From Oribacterium sp. (GTDB taxonomy: Bacteria > Bacillota_A > Clostridia > Lachnospirales > Lachnospiraceae): a stretch of 60,495 nucleotides of DNA. The notes under the pieces are model-generated. The model saw nothing but the letters and a program-made list of their open reading frames with translations. It was not told the origin of the DNA and made no database searches. Below, piece after piece: positions 16,614 to 24,660 of this stretch. The position numbers were made by a program, and so were the translations under genes. The stretch is taken from NCBI GenBank assembly GCA_017940955.1, contig JAGAXP010000287.1, forward strand, positions 1 to 60,495, given 5' to 3'. Each line of letters starts with the position of its first letter. Within the stretch, counting starts at the first letter, position 1.

Positions 16614-16636
16614 CTGATCGTCCTCCCTTCTTTGAT

Positions 16637-16703
16637 CTGTAAGGAACCTTTGCCCCTTCAAGTCACAGTCAAAAAAAGAGGACGGGAAATTAACCTCGTC
16701 CTC
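16637..16703 (-). repeat. repeated structured leader element, copy A
   Basis: On the plus strand the core reads AGTCACAGTCAAAAAAAG, then the hairpin GAGGACG-N12-CGTCCTC (16678-16684 with 16697-16703). A second, shorter hairpin AAGG-N10-CCTT is at 16641-16658. The conserved loop GGAAATTAACC and the TCACAGTCAAA box recur in copies B and C. Copy A fills the gap between DNA polymerase and the next gene and ends just before that gene's ribosome binding site. Confidence 0.75.
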
Positions 16704-16723
16704 AAAAAAATGAACTTTTGTCC

Positions 16724-18709
16724 TTAATCGTCCTTTTTATAAAATCCTGCCTCAAAGCCTGCGGCATTTAAAATCAATCCCGGAACCCAGGGCGGCGTCC
16801 GTCCCATCTGCTCACAAACCACATCCATAGAAACATCCCGGCTGCACTCAATGATCAGCTCATCATGCACATGCCCTACAATGAAACAATGGGACAGCGT
16901 CCTCATAGCGTAACAAAGTATATCCCTGGATATCGCCTGCACGATATTCTCCACGAACTTCGGACCGTAGCTTTCAATTCTCTCCCAGCGTTTGTTGGTG
17001 CCGGTGCCCTCATAGGTTACAGACTCCCCGCCGAACCTGTTCTCTCCCATCCGCGGCTTTACGTAACAGAGCTTCCTTCCACTTGGAAGCGTGATAAACA
17101 TCATCCCGCTCTTATAGGAAAAATCTATTCCGTGGGTACTCGTATCCTTCTTTTTCCTGACGGTTTCCTTCACGCACCGGTCAACATCCCACCAGAACTG
17201 AACGATCTTCGGATTTGCCTCACGCCATGAATCTACCAGAGGCTGAAGCTCATCCTCCGGAATCCCCATCTCCAATGCCCCCATAGCCTTAAGCGCCCCG
17301 ACCGATCCGCCATATCCAAGTGCCAGTTCCGCAATCTTCCCCTTCTGCCTTAAATGTGCATTCTCACCGTGCTTTTCCACCTTGCAATGGAACATCTGAC
17401 TGGCAGACGCACAATAAATATCCCCGCCGTTCTTAAATACCTCTGACCTCCAGCTCTCTTCAGCCAAATAGGCGATCACCCTTGCCTCGATTGCCGAAAA
17501 GTCCGATACCACAAACTTATATCCCGGTTTTGGAATAAAGGCAGTCCGGATCAGTTCCGAAAGCACCTTCGGCACGTTATCATATAAAAGCTCCAGGGCA
17601 TCCACATTCCCGGTCTTTACCAGCTCCCTTGCCTGTTCCAAATCCGGCATATGGTTCTGAGGAAGGTTCTGCAGCTGTATCAGCCTTCCCGCCCATCGCC
17701 CTGACCGGTTGGCTCCGTAAAACTGGAACATTCCTCTTGCCCTGCCGTCAGCACATACCGCATTCTGCATCGCCTGATACTTTGATACCGATGATTTTGC
17801 CAGCTGCTGACGCAGAGCCAGAACCTTCGTGATATGGGGAGGTGCCGTCTCCATGACCGCTGCCACTTCCTTCTTCCCGATGGATTCCATTTCCAGACCA
17901 TTCTCAGACAGCCACCCTTTCATCTGAGCCGCCGAATTAGGATTTTCCAGATCCGTCAGGCTTTTTAGCTGACCGGATAATTCTTCTTTTGTCCTAGCAT
18001 CAATAGCTATCGCATTTGTCACTACATCCATATCCAGAGCGATCCCACGGTCATTGATCTCCTGATCCAGCCAGTATTCCTCCCAAACCTCATCCGGCAC
18101 AGGGAAATGCTTTAACTTGTCCTGAATTGCCATCTCAACTTCCACGTCCCTCTTGTTGTAGGTTTTGAAAAGCTCCCACTTCGCAGGATTGTGTTCCGGC
18201 AGATTCCTTGTCCTGTTCCCGTTCGATTTCGTTGGAGAACATGGAACCGAAAAATACCTGATCAATGCCTTGCCCTCATCCATCTTCTGTTCCGAAAGCT
18301 TCAGCACCTCGCCCACGCTCATAAGGGAAAGAGGCAGACCCATATAGGCGGACCATACCATCGAACATTTCCAGCCCTTCGGATCCAGATAATTTCCTGT
18401 CTTATCCCCGTCAATACTGTATGACTGAAAGTATTTCGGATAATGCCGCCTCAGGTAATTCGACAGACACACCCTTTCAAATTGAGCGTTGAATGCCCAC
18501 TTTGTTACATATTCATCCGATAATGCCGCAAGGATACTCTCCGGGATCACATCCCCCTGTGCCAGATCCAGCACCTGAACCTCGCCGCCGTCCACGGAAT
18601 ATCCAAACAGCAATATTTCAAAATCAGGAGCCTCCGCATATTTGTAAACACCGCACTTGCTGATATCCACGCTGCTGAAAGTCTCCAAATCGATACTCAG
18701 TTTTTTCAT
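16724..18709 (-). CDS. DNA polymerase, family A (phage type)
   Basis: About 661 residues from MKKLSIDLETFSSVDIS (a TTG eight codons earlier is less likely). The 3'-5' exonuclease domain opens with SIDLETFSS and includes AFNAQFERVCLSNYLRR and YNKRDVEVEM. Polymerase motifs: A, VVSDFSAIEARVIAYLAEE; B, LRQKGKIAELALGYGGSVGAL; C, VGHVHDELIIE. It copies the phage genome. It is shorter than bacterial Pol I because the 5' nuclease domain is absent, as normal for this phage group. The gap below it holds element A. Confidence 0.95.
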   Translation of the reverse strand: MKKLSIDLETFSSVDISKCGVYKYAEAPDFEILLFGYSVDGGEVQVLDLAQGDVIPESILAALSDEYVTKWAFNAQFERVCLSNYLRRHYPKYFQSYSIDGDKTGNYLDPKGWKCSMVWSAYMGLPLSLMSVGEVLKLSEQKMDEGKALIRYFSVPCSPTKSNGNRTRNLPEHNPAKWELFKTYNKRDVEVEMAIQDKLKHFPVPDEVWEEYWLDQEINDRGIALDMDVVTNAIAIDARTKEELSGQLKSLTDLENPNSAAQMKGWLSENGLEMESIGKKEVAAVMETAPPHITKVLALRQQLAKSSVSKYQAMQNAVCADGRARGMFQFYGANRSGRWAGRLIQLQNLPQNHMPDLEQARELVKTGNVDALELLYDNVPKVLSELIRTAFIPKPGYKFVVSDFSAIEARVIAYLAEESWRSEVFKNGGDIYCASASQMFHCKVEKHGENAHLRQKGKIAELALGYGGSVGALKAMGALEMGIPEDELQPLVDSWREANPKIVQFWWDVDRCVKETVRKKKDTSTHGIDFSYKSGMMFITLPSGRKLCYVKPRMGENRFGGESVTYEGTGTNKRWERIESYGPKFVENIVQAISRDILCYAMRTLSHCFIVGHVHDELIIECSRDVSMDVVCEQMGRTPPWVPGLILNAAGFEAGFYKKDD

Positions 18710-18784
18710 CTCACCACGCCTTTCTATCTGCAAAGACGGCGGAGGTTTTCGCCCCCGCCGTCCGTTTACATTACCTTGCCGTTA

Positions 18785-19351
18785 TCAGTCCAGAAAATCA
18801 TCCTCGTCACCGTCAGCAAAATCATCCTCAGCGCTGGTCTTGCCTCCAAGGTGCTCACCGTCACGCATCTTCTGAAGGTTGTTCAGCCCGCAGGCAATTC
18901 CCTTGTTTCCATTGGAGTTAAAGGCATAAAAGTTGACGCTTGCCCTGCCATATACTCCGGAATACACCTCAGAGGTATCAATGATCGGCTGTCTGTCCGC
19001 ATCCACGATTCCCGGAGCCGTTCCGCTGTTTGCATTCACGAAATAAGAATTCGCATAGGCCTCATCATCCGGTCTTTCCAAATCGCCGTCACGAAGAGGT
19101 GTCTTCAACGTGGAAAGCGCAGGAACGCTCTTTCCGTTGCCCTTAAGCTTCGACTCGCCTTCCTCGTATGCCGCCTGGATCGCAGCCTTGATCTTAGCGA
19201 TGGTCTTGGTATCGGACTTCGGGATGATCAGGCTCACGCTGTACTTCGGCGCGCCTCCGTTGATCGACTTGGGCTGCCATACATTGGCATAGCTCCATCT
19301 GGTGTTTACTCCTGTGATTACCTTTGTGGGATTAACAAAATTGTTTGACAT
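18785..19351 (-). CDS. DUF2815 single-stranded-DNA-binding protein
   Basis: 188 residues from MSNNFVNPTKVITGVNTRWSY; AAGGAGG is eight to nine bases upstream. The body (SVSLIIPKSDTKTIAKIKAAI, TPLRDGDLERPDDEAYANSYF, VYSGVYGRASVNFYAFN) is the DUF2815 family, related to phage SSBs of the Enc34 type. The acidic tail EDDFADGDEDDFLD matches the protein-interaction tail found on SSBs. It follows DUF2800 by one base and precedes DNA polymerase, the usual order in Clostridia phages. Confidence 0.9.
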   Translation of the reverse strand: MSNNFVNPTKVITGVNTRWSYANVWQPKSINGGAPKYSVSLIIPKSDTKTIAKIKAAIQAAYEEGESKLKGNGKSVPALSTLKTPLRDGDLERPDDEAYANSYFVNANSGTAPGIVDADRQPIIDTSEVYSGVYGRASVNFYAFNSNGNKGIACGLNNLQKMRDGEHLGGKTSAEDDFADGDEDDFLD

Positions 19352-19352
19352 A

Positions 19353-20489
19353 TCAGTTTTCCTCCTTAAAATCATTTGCGGCTTCTGCTGCCTTGTTCAT
19401 AGCCGGACGCTTGTCCGACATGGGTACTAATGTTGGCTTGCCCTGAGGCTTTTCGATATAAGCTCCGAGCAGTTCTTCAAACTTCTTCTTGCCGAGAAGC
19501 TTTGTCATTGCGGTAACTCCCATCAGCTTATGTTCGCAGGGATCATAGCCTGCGGCGTTAACCAGCTGAGCCACCGCTTCCTCGTCCGTGTACTTCCTGT
19601 TGGAACGACCCTCGACCACCTTCCAGTCCTTCCACTGCTTGCCGGCGACAGCCTGCTGAAGCGCATACTCCTTGATATCCGCTCCCCATGCGATCAGCTC
19701 ATCCACCTTTGCAAGGATTGCTTCAATCTCTGTATCCTCCAGTGTTGAAAGCATCTCGAAATCATATTTTGCAAGCTCCAGATTGTATTCAGCCCTCTTC
19801 CTGCAGGTAGCCTTTACCTTACAGAACTGGCAATGGTCTCCGGCTTTAAACTCACCTTCCCCCTTCGCCGCAAGCTCTGCCGCAGGCTTCAGCACTTCAT
19901 CCGCCCATTTGTAGAGATCTTCCTTTGTGATTTCGAAGGTACTGACATGCTCACGCCTTGGCTGGAAAATAGTCATCTCCACACGGTTGATATCATAGAT
20001 ACCGTCGAAAAGCTCCAAAGCACCCAGCGCATAACACATCATCTGCGGATTATTTTCAGCTTCTACCAGAACTCCGACTCCGTACTTGAAATCGACTACA
20101 GATAATAGATCATCCGCAACGACCACGCAGTCACCGGTACCAAAGCCCTCTGGAACCCACCTGGAAAAATCAAGCCTCTGTTCCACCATGACGATCGGAT
20201 CCTTGCAGGTCTCCTTCGCCCTTGCCGTAAGCTCTGATACGAAAGCCGCATAAGCATCGGAGCAGTCCGCCATCTCTTCATCGAACCATGTAAGATTCTC
20301 TGTCGGATCCTGTGCCTTCTTACCCATCGCCTTCAGCACCTTGTATTCACATAAGGAATGTGCATCCGTACCCTGGGCGGCATATTCGCTTCTGGTATCC
20401 GGCACCGCTGCATTTAAGAGTGCGGACGGCGGACAGGCAAGCCACCTGTGGCTGGAAGAAGCGGAAAGTGTTGCATGCATATCAGGCAT
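19353..20489 (-). CDS. DUF2800 RecB-like nuclease
   Basis: 378 residues. PD-(D/E)XK core: MVEQRLDFSRWVPEGFGTGDCVVV, LLSVVDFKYGVGVLVEAENNPQMM, with GTGD and DFKYG as the metal-binding residues. C-terminal cysteines CQFCKVKATC plus the early SSSHRWLACPPSALL match the iron-sulfur-containing Cas4/AddB-like nuclease layout. Phage DUF2800 proteins are thought to be recombination exonucleases working with the adjacent SSB. The start overlaps the previous gene's stop by one base. Confidence 0.9.
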   Translation of the reverse strand: MPDMHATLSASSSHRWLACPPSALLNAAVPDTRSEYAAQGTDAHSLCEYKVLKAMGKKAQDPTENLTWFDEEMADCSDAYAAFVSELTARAKETCKDPIVMVEQRLDFSRWVPEGFGTGDCVVVADDLLSVVDFKYGVGVLVEAENNPQMMCYALGALELFDGIYDINRVEMTIFQPRREHVSTFEITKEDLYKWADEVLKPAAELAAKGEGEFKAGDHCQFCKVKATCRKRAEYNLELAKYDFEMLSTLEDTEIEAILAKVDELIAWGADIKEYALQQAVAGKQWKDWKVVEGRSNRKYTDEEAVAQLVNAAGYDPCEHKLMGVTAMTKLLGKKKFEELLGAYIEKPQGKPTLVPMSDKRPAMNKAAEAANDFKEEN

Positions 20490-20869
20490 CAGAGCACCTC
20501 CACTTCTGCGATCAGCGCTTCATACTCCGCAGGATCGATCTCTGAAAGCTTCTTCGCGCCATGCTTTGCAATGATCTCCTTCACCTGTTCCGTATGACCG
20601 GCACGGGATTTCTCCGCAAGCAGGGTTCTTACCTCCTCCAGCGTAACTGCCTTCTTCTCAGGTACCGGATCGGCACTTACAGTCTCAGCTTCCTTCTTTG
20701 CCTTTCCCTTCGGTTTCTCTTCCGCAGGCTTTTCGGCTGCTTTCTCACTCGTTGGAGCCTCTTCCTCTCCCGAGAACATCTCCCTGAGGGATTCAGCAAC
20801 ACCGATCAGGGCTTCACCGCAGCGGATCAGCTCATCGAGCTGGGCTGACAACTGACTCATCTTTGACAT
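20489..20869 (-). CDS. phage protein with Lys/Glu/Ala linker, unknown function
   Basis: 126 residues from MSKMSQLSAQLDELIRCGEAL; GGAAGGAGG is about eight bases upstream. Helical N-terminus, a low-complexity linker (about 45-75, AAEKPAEEKPKGKAKKEAE), and a C-terminal helical module (VTLEEVRTLLAEKSRAGHTEQVKEIIAKHG) of the kind seen in rIIB-like or hypothetical replication-module proteins. The C-terminal part may be a small DNA- or protein-binding domain. Overlaps neighbours on both sides. Confidence 0.7.
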   Translation of the reverse strand: MSKMSQLSAQLDELIRCGEALIGVAESLREMFSGEEEAPTSEKAAEKPAEEKPKGKAKKEAETVSADPVPEKKAVTLEEVRTLLAEKSRAGHTEQVKEIIAKHGAKKLSEIDPAEYEALIAEVEVL

Positions 20870-21065
20870 CTGTTTTTCCTCCTTCCTTGACTTCACTGAT
20901 ATTCACGGATTCAACCGTCTGCCCCGGTGACAAGAGATAAACCTGCTGGAAATCCCCGAAAAGGAATCTCACCAGTCTTGCCGGGAGCTTCATATCCGCT
21001 CCCCGGAGCACGTTGGCTTTCCTGCCGTTTGGATCAGTGACATTGATAATGATTTTGTGTTTCAT
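20832..21065 (-). CDS. small phage protein of unknown function
   Basis: 77 residues (MKHKIIINVTDPNGRKANVL). A basic beta-rich first half followed by an acidic tail; no motif recognised. Its leader contains repeated element B, which ends 16 bases before the ATG, and GCGAGGTG serves as ribosome binding site. It overlaps the next gene by 38 bp, so the two are coupled. Confidence 0.65.
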   Translation of the reverse strand: MKHKIIINVTDPNGRKANVLRGADMKLPARLVRFLFGDFQQVYLLSPGQTVESVNISEVKEGGKTDVKDESVVSPAR

Positions 21066-21081
21066 CGTGTCACCTCGCTTT

Positions 21082-21146
21082 CTGTAAGACCCTCTGCCTT
21101 ACATGTCACAGTCAAAGAAAGAGGGTGGGAAATTAACCCCGCCCGG
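21082..21146 (-). repeat. repeated structured leader element, copy B
   Basis: Plus-strand core TGTCACAGTCAAAGAAAGAG, then GGGTGGG-N8-CCCGCCC (21123-21129 with 21138-21144, one G-T) and, on the other side, a perfect hairpin TGTAAG-N9-CTTACA (21083-21103). Sequence shared with copy A: the TCACAGTCAAA box, the AAATTAACC loop and the CTGTAAG end. The stem bases differ from copy A but remain complementary. Confidence 0.75.
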
Positions 21147-21151
21147 AAAAA

Positions 21152-21700
21152 TTACATATTTTCTTTTTTCTCTTCGATCTTCGCCAATGCTTCCTTATAA
21201 CGAAGGCTCACATTTGCCGCCGAAGTGCCAAGCATTGCGGCAACCTCTTTTCCCTTATATCCTCTGATATGACGAAGATAATAAATCTTCCTCTGCATAG
21301 GAGCCAGAAAGTCAAGCAGCCTGTCCACAATCTCTTCTTCTGTCTCATCCTCATAATCCATAGTAGTGCTGCATGCCGCAGTGACCTCGCTTTTATCCAG
21401 CCTGTCATCATCGCCGTCTTCCCCTGCCATATAATCAAGTGACAGGTTCCAGTTTGCAGGATAGATCTCTCCCGGATGCTCCGCTTCCCAGACTTTCTTC
21501 CTTGCCTTTTCTTCAGCAGTCATTGCCGGACGGCTATTTTTAATGTTGTTGTAAACCTCAGCATCATCCAGCGAATGAAGCATCTTGATATCTGCCTCTG
21601 TCACACCGTCAACGCCCGGCTTTACCTCAAACCTTCTGCCGTTGCTGTCCACATAAGTGTACGTACCTCTCTTGTCCCATCTTGTCTTCTTAAATCTCAT
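21152..21700 (-). CDS. sigma-factor-like DNA-binding protein
   Basis: 182 residues. The N-terminus has a short beta hairpin (GTYTYVDSNGRRFEVKPGVDG), then an acidic linker, and a C-terminal sigma region 4-type helix-turn-helix: EEIVDRLLDFLAPMQRKIYYLRHIRGYKGKEVAAMLGTSAANVSLRYKEALAKI. Such proteins are common at the head of replication modules in Clostridia phages and may direct early transcription. It is the first gene after the 1.07-kb leader. GAAAGGA is the likely ribosome binding site. Confidence 0.8.
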   Translation of the reverse strand: MRFKKTRWDKRGTYTYVDSNGRRFEVKPGVDGVTEADIKMLHSLDDAEVYNNIKNSRPAMTAEEKARKKVWEAEHPGEIYPANWNLSLDYMAGEDGDDDRLDKSEVTAACSTTMDYEDETEEEIVDRLLDFLAPMQRKIYYLRHIRGYKGKEVAAMLGTSAANVSLRYKEALAKIEEKKENM

Positions 21701-22228
21701 GATTTGTCCTTTCCGCCTGATCTGACGGTTCGGACAATCTGAGATAAAAGAAGCCGGAAGCGATGAGCACCCGACCTACAGAGCCTGAAAAAAGGTATAG
21801 GAAACAAAGGGTACTCTATATCGCTTTTTTGCAGGGAATCCCTGCAACCAGCAACATATGTATCCAAGATTGCCCTATACGTAATCAGGCCTTTGTGATA
21901 TTTTGTCTTGGGCTTACGCCCGTTTGCTTATATGTAAAAGCGGTTGCCCGCGTTTTACCGTATCCTTCTACTACTCATAGGAGATTTGACAGCGATTTTT
22001 CTGACCTCTCCTACTCTCTTAATCAGTTTTCCGGCTTATTTTTCCGATAATTCCGGAAAATTATTTTTCTCCTACTACAAGGCGAAAAATTCAACCCCCT
22101 CTATAAGTCATGGGATATTTGCAACCCCCTCATCATCCTAAGCGCTTTTCCTCAGCATTTTTCCGGTTTAAAATACTTCCCCTATATATAAGGTCAGTTC
22201 CTAAGCAATTGACCGGAAGATAAACTCT

Positions 22229-22270
22229 CTCAAGTCACAGTCAAAGAAATACGCAGGAAAATTAACCTGA
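22229..22270 (-). repeat. repeated structured leader element, copy C
   Basis: Core AAGTCACAGTCAAAGAAA, then CAGG-N8-CCTG (22254-22257 with 22266-22269) around the conserved AAATTAA loop. The hairpin is shorter than in A and B, and no convincing second hairpin is present. The copy lies inside the long leader. Confidence 0.6.
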
Positions 22271-22344
22271 TATAAAAACATTTCTTCTACCTCTCTAAAG
22301 ACAATTCATCCGGAAAATAGCGGATATCGTTCAAATATCTTTCC

Positions 22345-22406
22345 TTACATGTCACAGACAACGAAAACCGCCTGATTTTTACCCTCGTATCCCAGTCAAA
22401 GAAAGA
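22345..22406 (-). repeat. repeated structured leader element, copy D (diverged, double box)
   Basis: TTACATGTCACAGACAACGAAA matches the box of copy B with two changes; the loop is diverged (GATTTTTACC). About 40 bases on, CCCAGTCAAAGAAAGAA (22391-22406) repeats the AGTCAAAGAAA part once more. It is the most diverged copy and lies upstream (in transcription) of copy C. Confidence 0.5.
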
Positions 22407-22770
22407 ACTTATTCTAAAACCCCTTCCGCAGGTCTAGGTATCAGTTTTGTGCTTTTTCCGATCTGTCTCGAAAATAATCCTTAAATCACCAGACTGGCTG
22501 ACGATTTAAAAATAAATTCCAATAGGTTCACCTAATGAACCCGTTAAGATTTTTTCTCACTTATTAAAGTTCCCCAGTGAATGCTTTTTCCGATCAACGG
22601 GCAAAATAATAGCCGGAACAATCAAAATGCAGAGATCTCCATTCCTGGATATGATCATCTGATCACTTTGACTGCTCCGGCTTGCTCGCTTTAATCGGCA
22701 ATACTCGATTAGCAGTTATTTCATTTACATTTACTCCTCACAGCTGGAAAGCTATGCACGGCATGCCACC

Positions 22771-23010
22771 CTAACCGAGGGAGTCCAAGTCCTCTTCTTC
22801 ATCTTTGTCCTTCACAACTTCGTTTTTGTATACAATATGATCAACCGGGACACCTGCGATACATTCAACAACCTGCTCTGGAAGCAAATCCTCCACCTTT
22901 TTTCCTGCCTTATACCGAACCCCGGTCTTCCCATCTATCATGATCCTAACGCCAAGGCACGCACCATTGGGCGTTCGGACAATATCGAGTTCATTCTTCA
23001 CTGAATCCAC
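22771..23010 (-). CDS. small acidic protein cotranscribed with XRE regulator
   Basis: 79 residues (MDSVKNELDIVRTPNGACLG). Beta-rich body (VRIMIDGKTGVRYKAGKKVEDLL, VVECIAGVPVDHIVYKN) and an acidic tail KDKDEEEDLDSLG. Starts three bases after the XRE gene ends, so the pair is one transcript. I recognise no family; it may be an accessory or anti-regulator of the XRE protein. Confidence 0.6.
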   Translation of the reverse strand: MDSVKNELDIVRTPNGACLGVRIMIDGKTGVRYKAGKKVEDLLPEQVVECIAGVPVDHIVYKNEVVKDKDEEEDLDSLG

Positions 23011-23013
23011 CTC

Positions 23014-23670
23014 CTACAGGCCATCTCTCAGGACTATTGACACGCAGTCACAGAATCCACAACAATCCGTCATCTCTTCCGGTCTTACTTGATACTTTGT
23101 TCTCAATTTCGGATACAGGGCACTGACTATTTCCGTATCTAACAGAGCAGCAGTTAAAACATCATCTTCAAGTCCGTAATAAAAATATATCAACGACTCT
23201 TCATCATGGATTGCTGCACACTTCGTCCCAGATTTATTTATCTGCTCTATAATGCCATCCGGATGATACTGGATCAGTTCTCTCCATTCATAACCGTCTT
23301 CGCACATAGCCGTCCAGTATGTCGGAGAAGCGGCCTGATATGTTTTTCCGTTATCCCGCCTTATGACGAAAGCCAGATAATATGATTTCTCCTTATCAGG
23401 TTGAATCTCGTATACCGCTTTCAGGTTATGCTCCCATTTGGCAAGAGCCTCTTCCTCCTGTTTTTGCTCCAAATATAAATCCTCAAAGGATACCTCCAGA
23501 ACCCGTGAAAGAGTCACCGCCAACGATTCGTCGGATACAATCCTGGTCTTCTCAATACGGAATATCGTAGTATTGGTTGTATAGGTTTTTTCTGCCAAAG
23601 CTGCCATCGAAAGCCCGGCCTTCTCTCGAAGCTCTTTCAGGTCTTTCTTTAACACCCATTTTTTCTTCAT
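23014..23670 (-). CDS. XRE-family regulator with C-terminal sensor-like domain
   Basis: 218 residues. Helix-turn-helix at about 8-65: LKELREKAGLSMAALAEKTYTTNTTIFRIEKTRIVSDESLAVTLSRVL. The remaining 150 residues form an alpha/beta domain (NLKAVYEIQPDKEKSYYLAFVIRRDNGK, DGIIEQINKSGTKCAAIHDEESLIYFYYG) with a Cys cluster at the end (TDCCGFCDCVSIV). It is larger than a Cro protein and may be a second repressor or lysis-lysogeny sensor. A TTACGC-N6-GCGTAA palindrome lies 84 bp upstream of the start. Confidence 0.8.
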   Translation of the reverse strand: MKKKWVLKKDLKELREKAGLSMAALAEKTYTTNTTIFRIEKTRIVSDESLAVTLSRVLEVSFEDLYLEQKQEEEALAKWEHNLKAVYEIQPDKEKSYYLAFVIRRDNGKTYQAASPTYWTAMCEDGYEWRELIQYHPDGIIEQINKSGTKCAAIHDEESLIYFYYGLEDDVLTAALLDTEIVSALYPKLRTKYQVRPEEMTDCCGFCDCVSIVLRDGL

Positions 23671-23753
23671 ATATTGATCACCTGTCCTTCTATGCCCATC
23701 ATAACACCGGCATGTTTATGATGTATATTTCATAAATTTATTTCCCAAGATAT

Positions 23754-23771
23754 TTACGCTATTTTGCGTAA
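23754..23771. promoter_or_regulatory. operator palindrome TTACGC-N6-GCGTAA (site 1)
   Basis: A perfect palindrome TTACGC TATTTT GCGTAA upstream of the second XRE gene and just beyond the immA terminator. A palindrome with identical arms and the same 6-bp spacer occurs at 25154-25171. Likely bound by one of the two XRE proteins. Confidence 0.7.
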
Positions 23772-23787
23772 CTCATAGGAGCAAAAT

Positions 23788-23834
23788 AGCCCGTCACTCC
23801 GTCAAGCTTCATCGCGCTTACTTTGTGACGGGCT
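23788..23834 (-). terminator. terminator after immA
   Basis: AGCCCGTCAC (23788-23797) pairs perfectly with GTGACGGGCT (23825-23834), with a possible inner AAGC/GCTT stem. Reading on the minus strand the hairpin starts eight bases after the immA stop and is followed by ATTTTGC. It would end the repressor-immA transcript before the second XRE gene. Confidence 0.7.
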
Positions 23835-23841
23835 TACACTC

Positions 23842-24660
23842 TTAAAATAATCTTCCTTGTCTGCTCTCCTGGAATTCTTCCATAGAGGTCTTGATCAGTC
23901 CGTATTTCCTCAGCTGAACTCTCGCTGCAGTCTTTGACACATTGAACTTATGCCCCATATAAGATGCGAGAGAATCTGCACACTCATCATAATCGGTTTC
24001 ACGTAGTGTAGGTAAAACATAATAATCATCCTTGCATCCCATCTGCCGGATGCCCGCAATAGCAATTTCTGTAAAGATCATCTTCGGCATCGTTATAGCC
24101 GCGGCGAAGACATTTGCCTGATGCTCCCGGAAATCCTCTTGGGTTACAAGTTTCGCCTTCTTATCTTCAATATTCGTCTTCCTGCAACAGATTACACTCT
24201 TAGGTGTCTCGGATTCCATAAAATCGAACAAACTCATCTGATACGGATCTACCCTGAATACCCTTGGATGCATACACAAATGTCCATCCTCATGAAACAC
24301 AGTGAACCTCGCAAATGTTTCTTTTCCCTCCTTCATGGTCTCATTGTCGATCAAAATCGTATTGGCCTCAAATGTTTCACAGCGAGTTCTCATGTGTTCT
24401 CTGTCAAAGAGCTTAATTTTTTCCGTATTGAAAACCGTGGCACCTGCTATCTGCTCACCCTCTTCGCAATATATATCTACAAAATCAAGGTTTGCTTCCA
24501 GATAATACTCCGAAAACTTCAACGGATCTAAAAGCCACGGTTCTTTGATGTATTTGGCGTTGTAATCTCGTACCAACGCCTCCGCATAGTCTGCAATTTC
24601 AGTATCCTTTATGATGGGCGTGCCATCCTTTGCATGTCTTTTACAATGAAACTCAAGCAT
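23842..24660 (-). CDS. ImmA/IrrE-family metallopeptidase
   Basis: 272 residues from MLEFHCKRHAKDG; this ATG overlaps the XRE stop (GATGCTTGA) by 8 bp, so the longer reading is rejected. The zinc site is FTVFHEDGHLCMH (HEDGH) with a distant glutamate ligand in EHQANVFAAAITMP. Downstream there is a winged-helix-like tail (FNVSKTAARVQLRKYGLI). ImmA-type proteases cleave the phage or ICE repressor after DNA damage, so this pair is the likely induction switch of the prophage. A terminator follows. Confidence 0.9.
   Translation of the reverse strand: MLEFHCKRHAKDGTPIIKDTEIADYAEALVRDYNAKYIKEPWLLDPLKFSEYYLEANLDFVDIYCEEGEQIAGATVFNTEKIKLFDREHMRTRCETFEANTILIDNETMKEGKETFARFTVFHEDGHLCMHPRVFRVDPYQMSLFDFMESETPKSVICCRKTNIEDKKAKLVTQEDFREHQANVFAAAITMPKMIFTEIAIAGIRQMGCKDDYYVLPTLRETDYDECADSLASYMGHKFNVSKTAARVQLRKYGLIKTSMEEFQESRQGRLF

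Larger units (their letters stand above)
21701..22770 (-). other. 1.07-kb non-coding early leader with repeats and hairpins
   Basis: No credible gene in either strand. Contents on the minus strand: element copies D and C; the 14-mer GATCGGAAAAAGCA twice (near 22582 and 22454); GAGGGGGTTG twice (near 22128 and 22097); several GTAGGAG units; and two adjacent hairpins with GNRA loops, GTAAAA-c-GCGG-GCAA-CCGC-TTTTAC (21934-21958) and GGGC-GTAA-GCCC (21910-21921). The segment lies between the regulator genes and the replication operon, so it probably carries the early promoter and a long 5' leader or non-coding RNA. Confidence 0.6.

Noticed and set aside
21831..21845. GCAGGGAATCCCTGC palindrome as a terminator
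   Set aside because: Central loop too short for an RNA hairpin and no U-tract on the transcribed strand.
16660..22406. TTGACT in the repeated leader element read as a -35 promoter box
   Set aside because: No conserved -10 at 16-18 bp in copies A-C; only copy D has a passable GATATT. The conserved parts are better explained as RNA structure.
22201..22410. CRISPR array
   Set aside because: Repeated boxes are few, unequally spaced, differ in their stems, and have no cas genes nearby.
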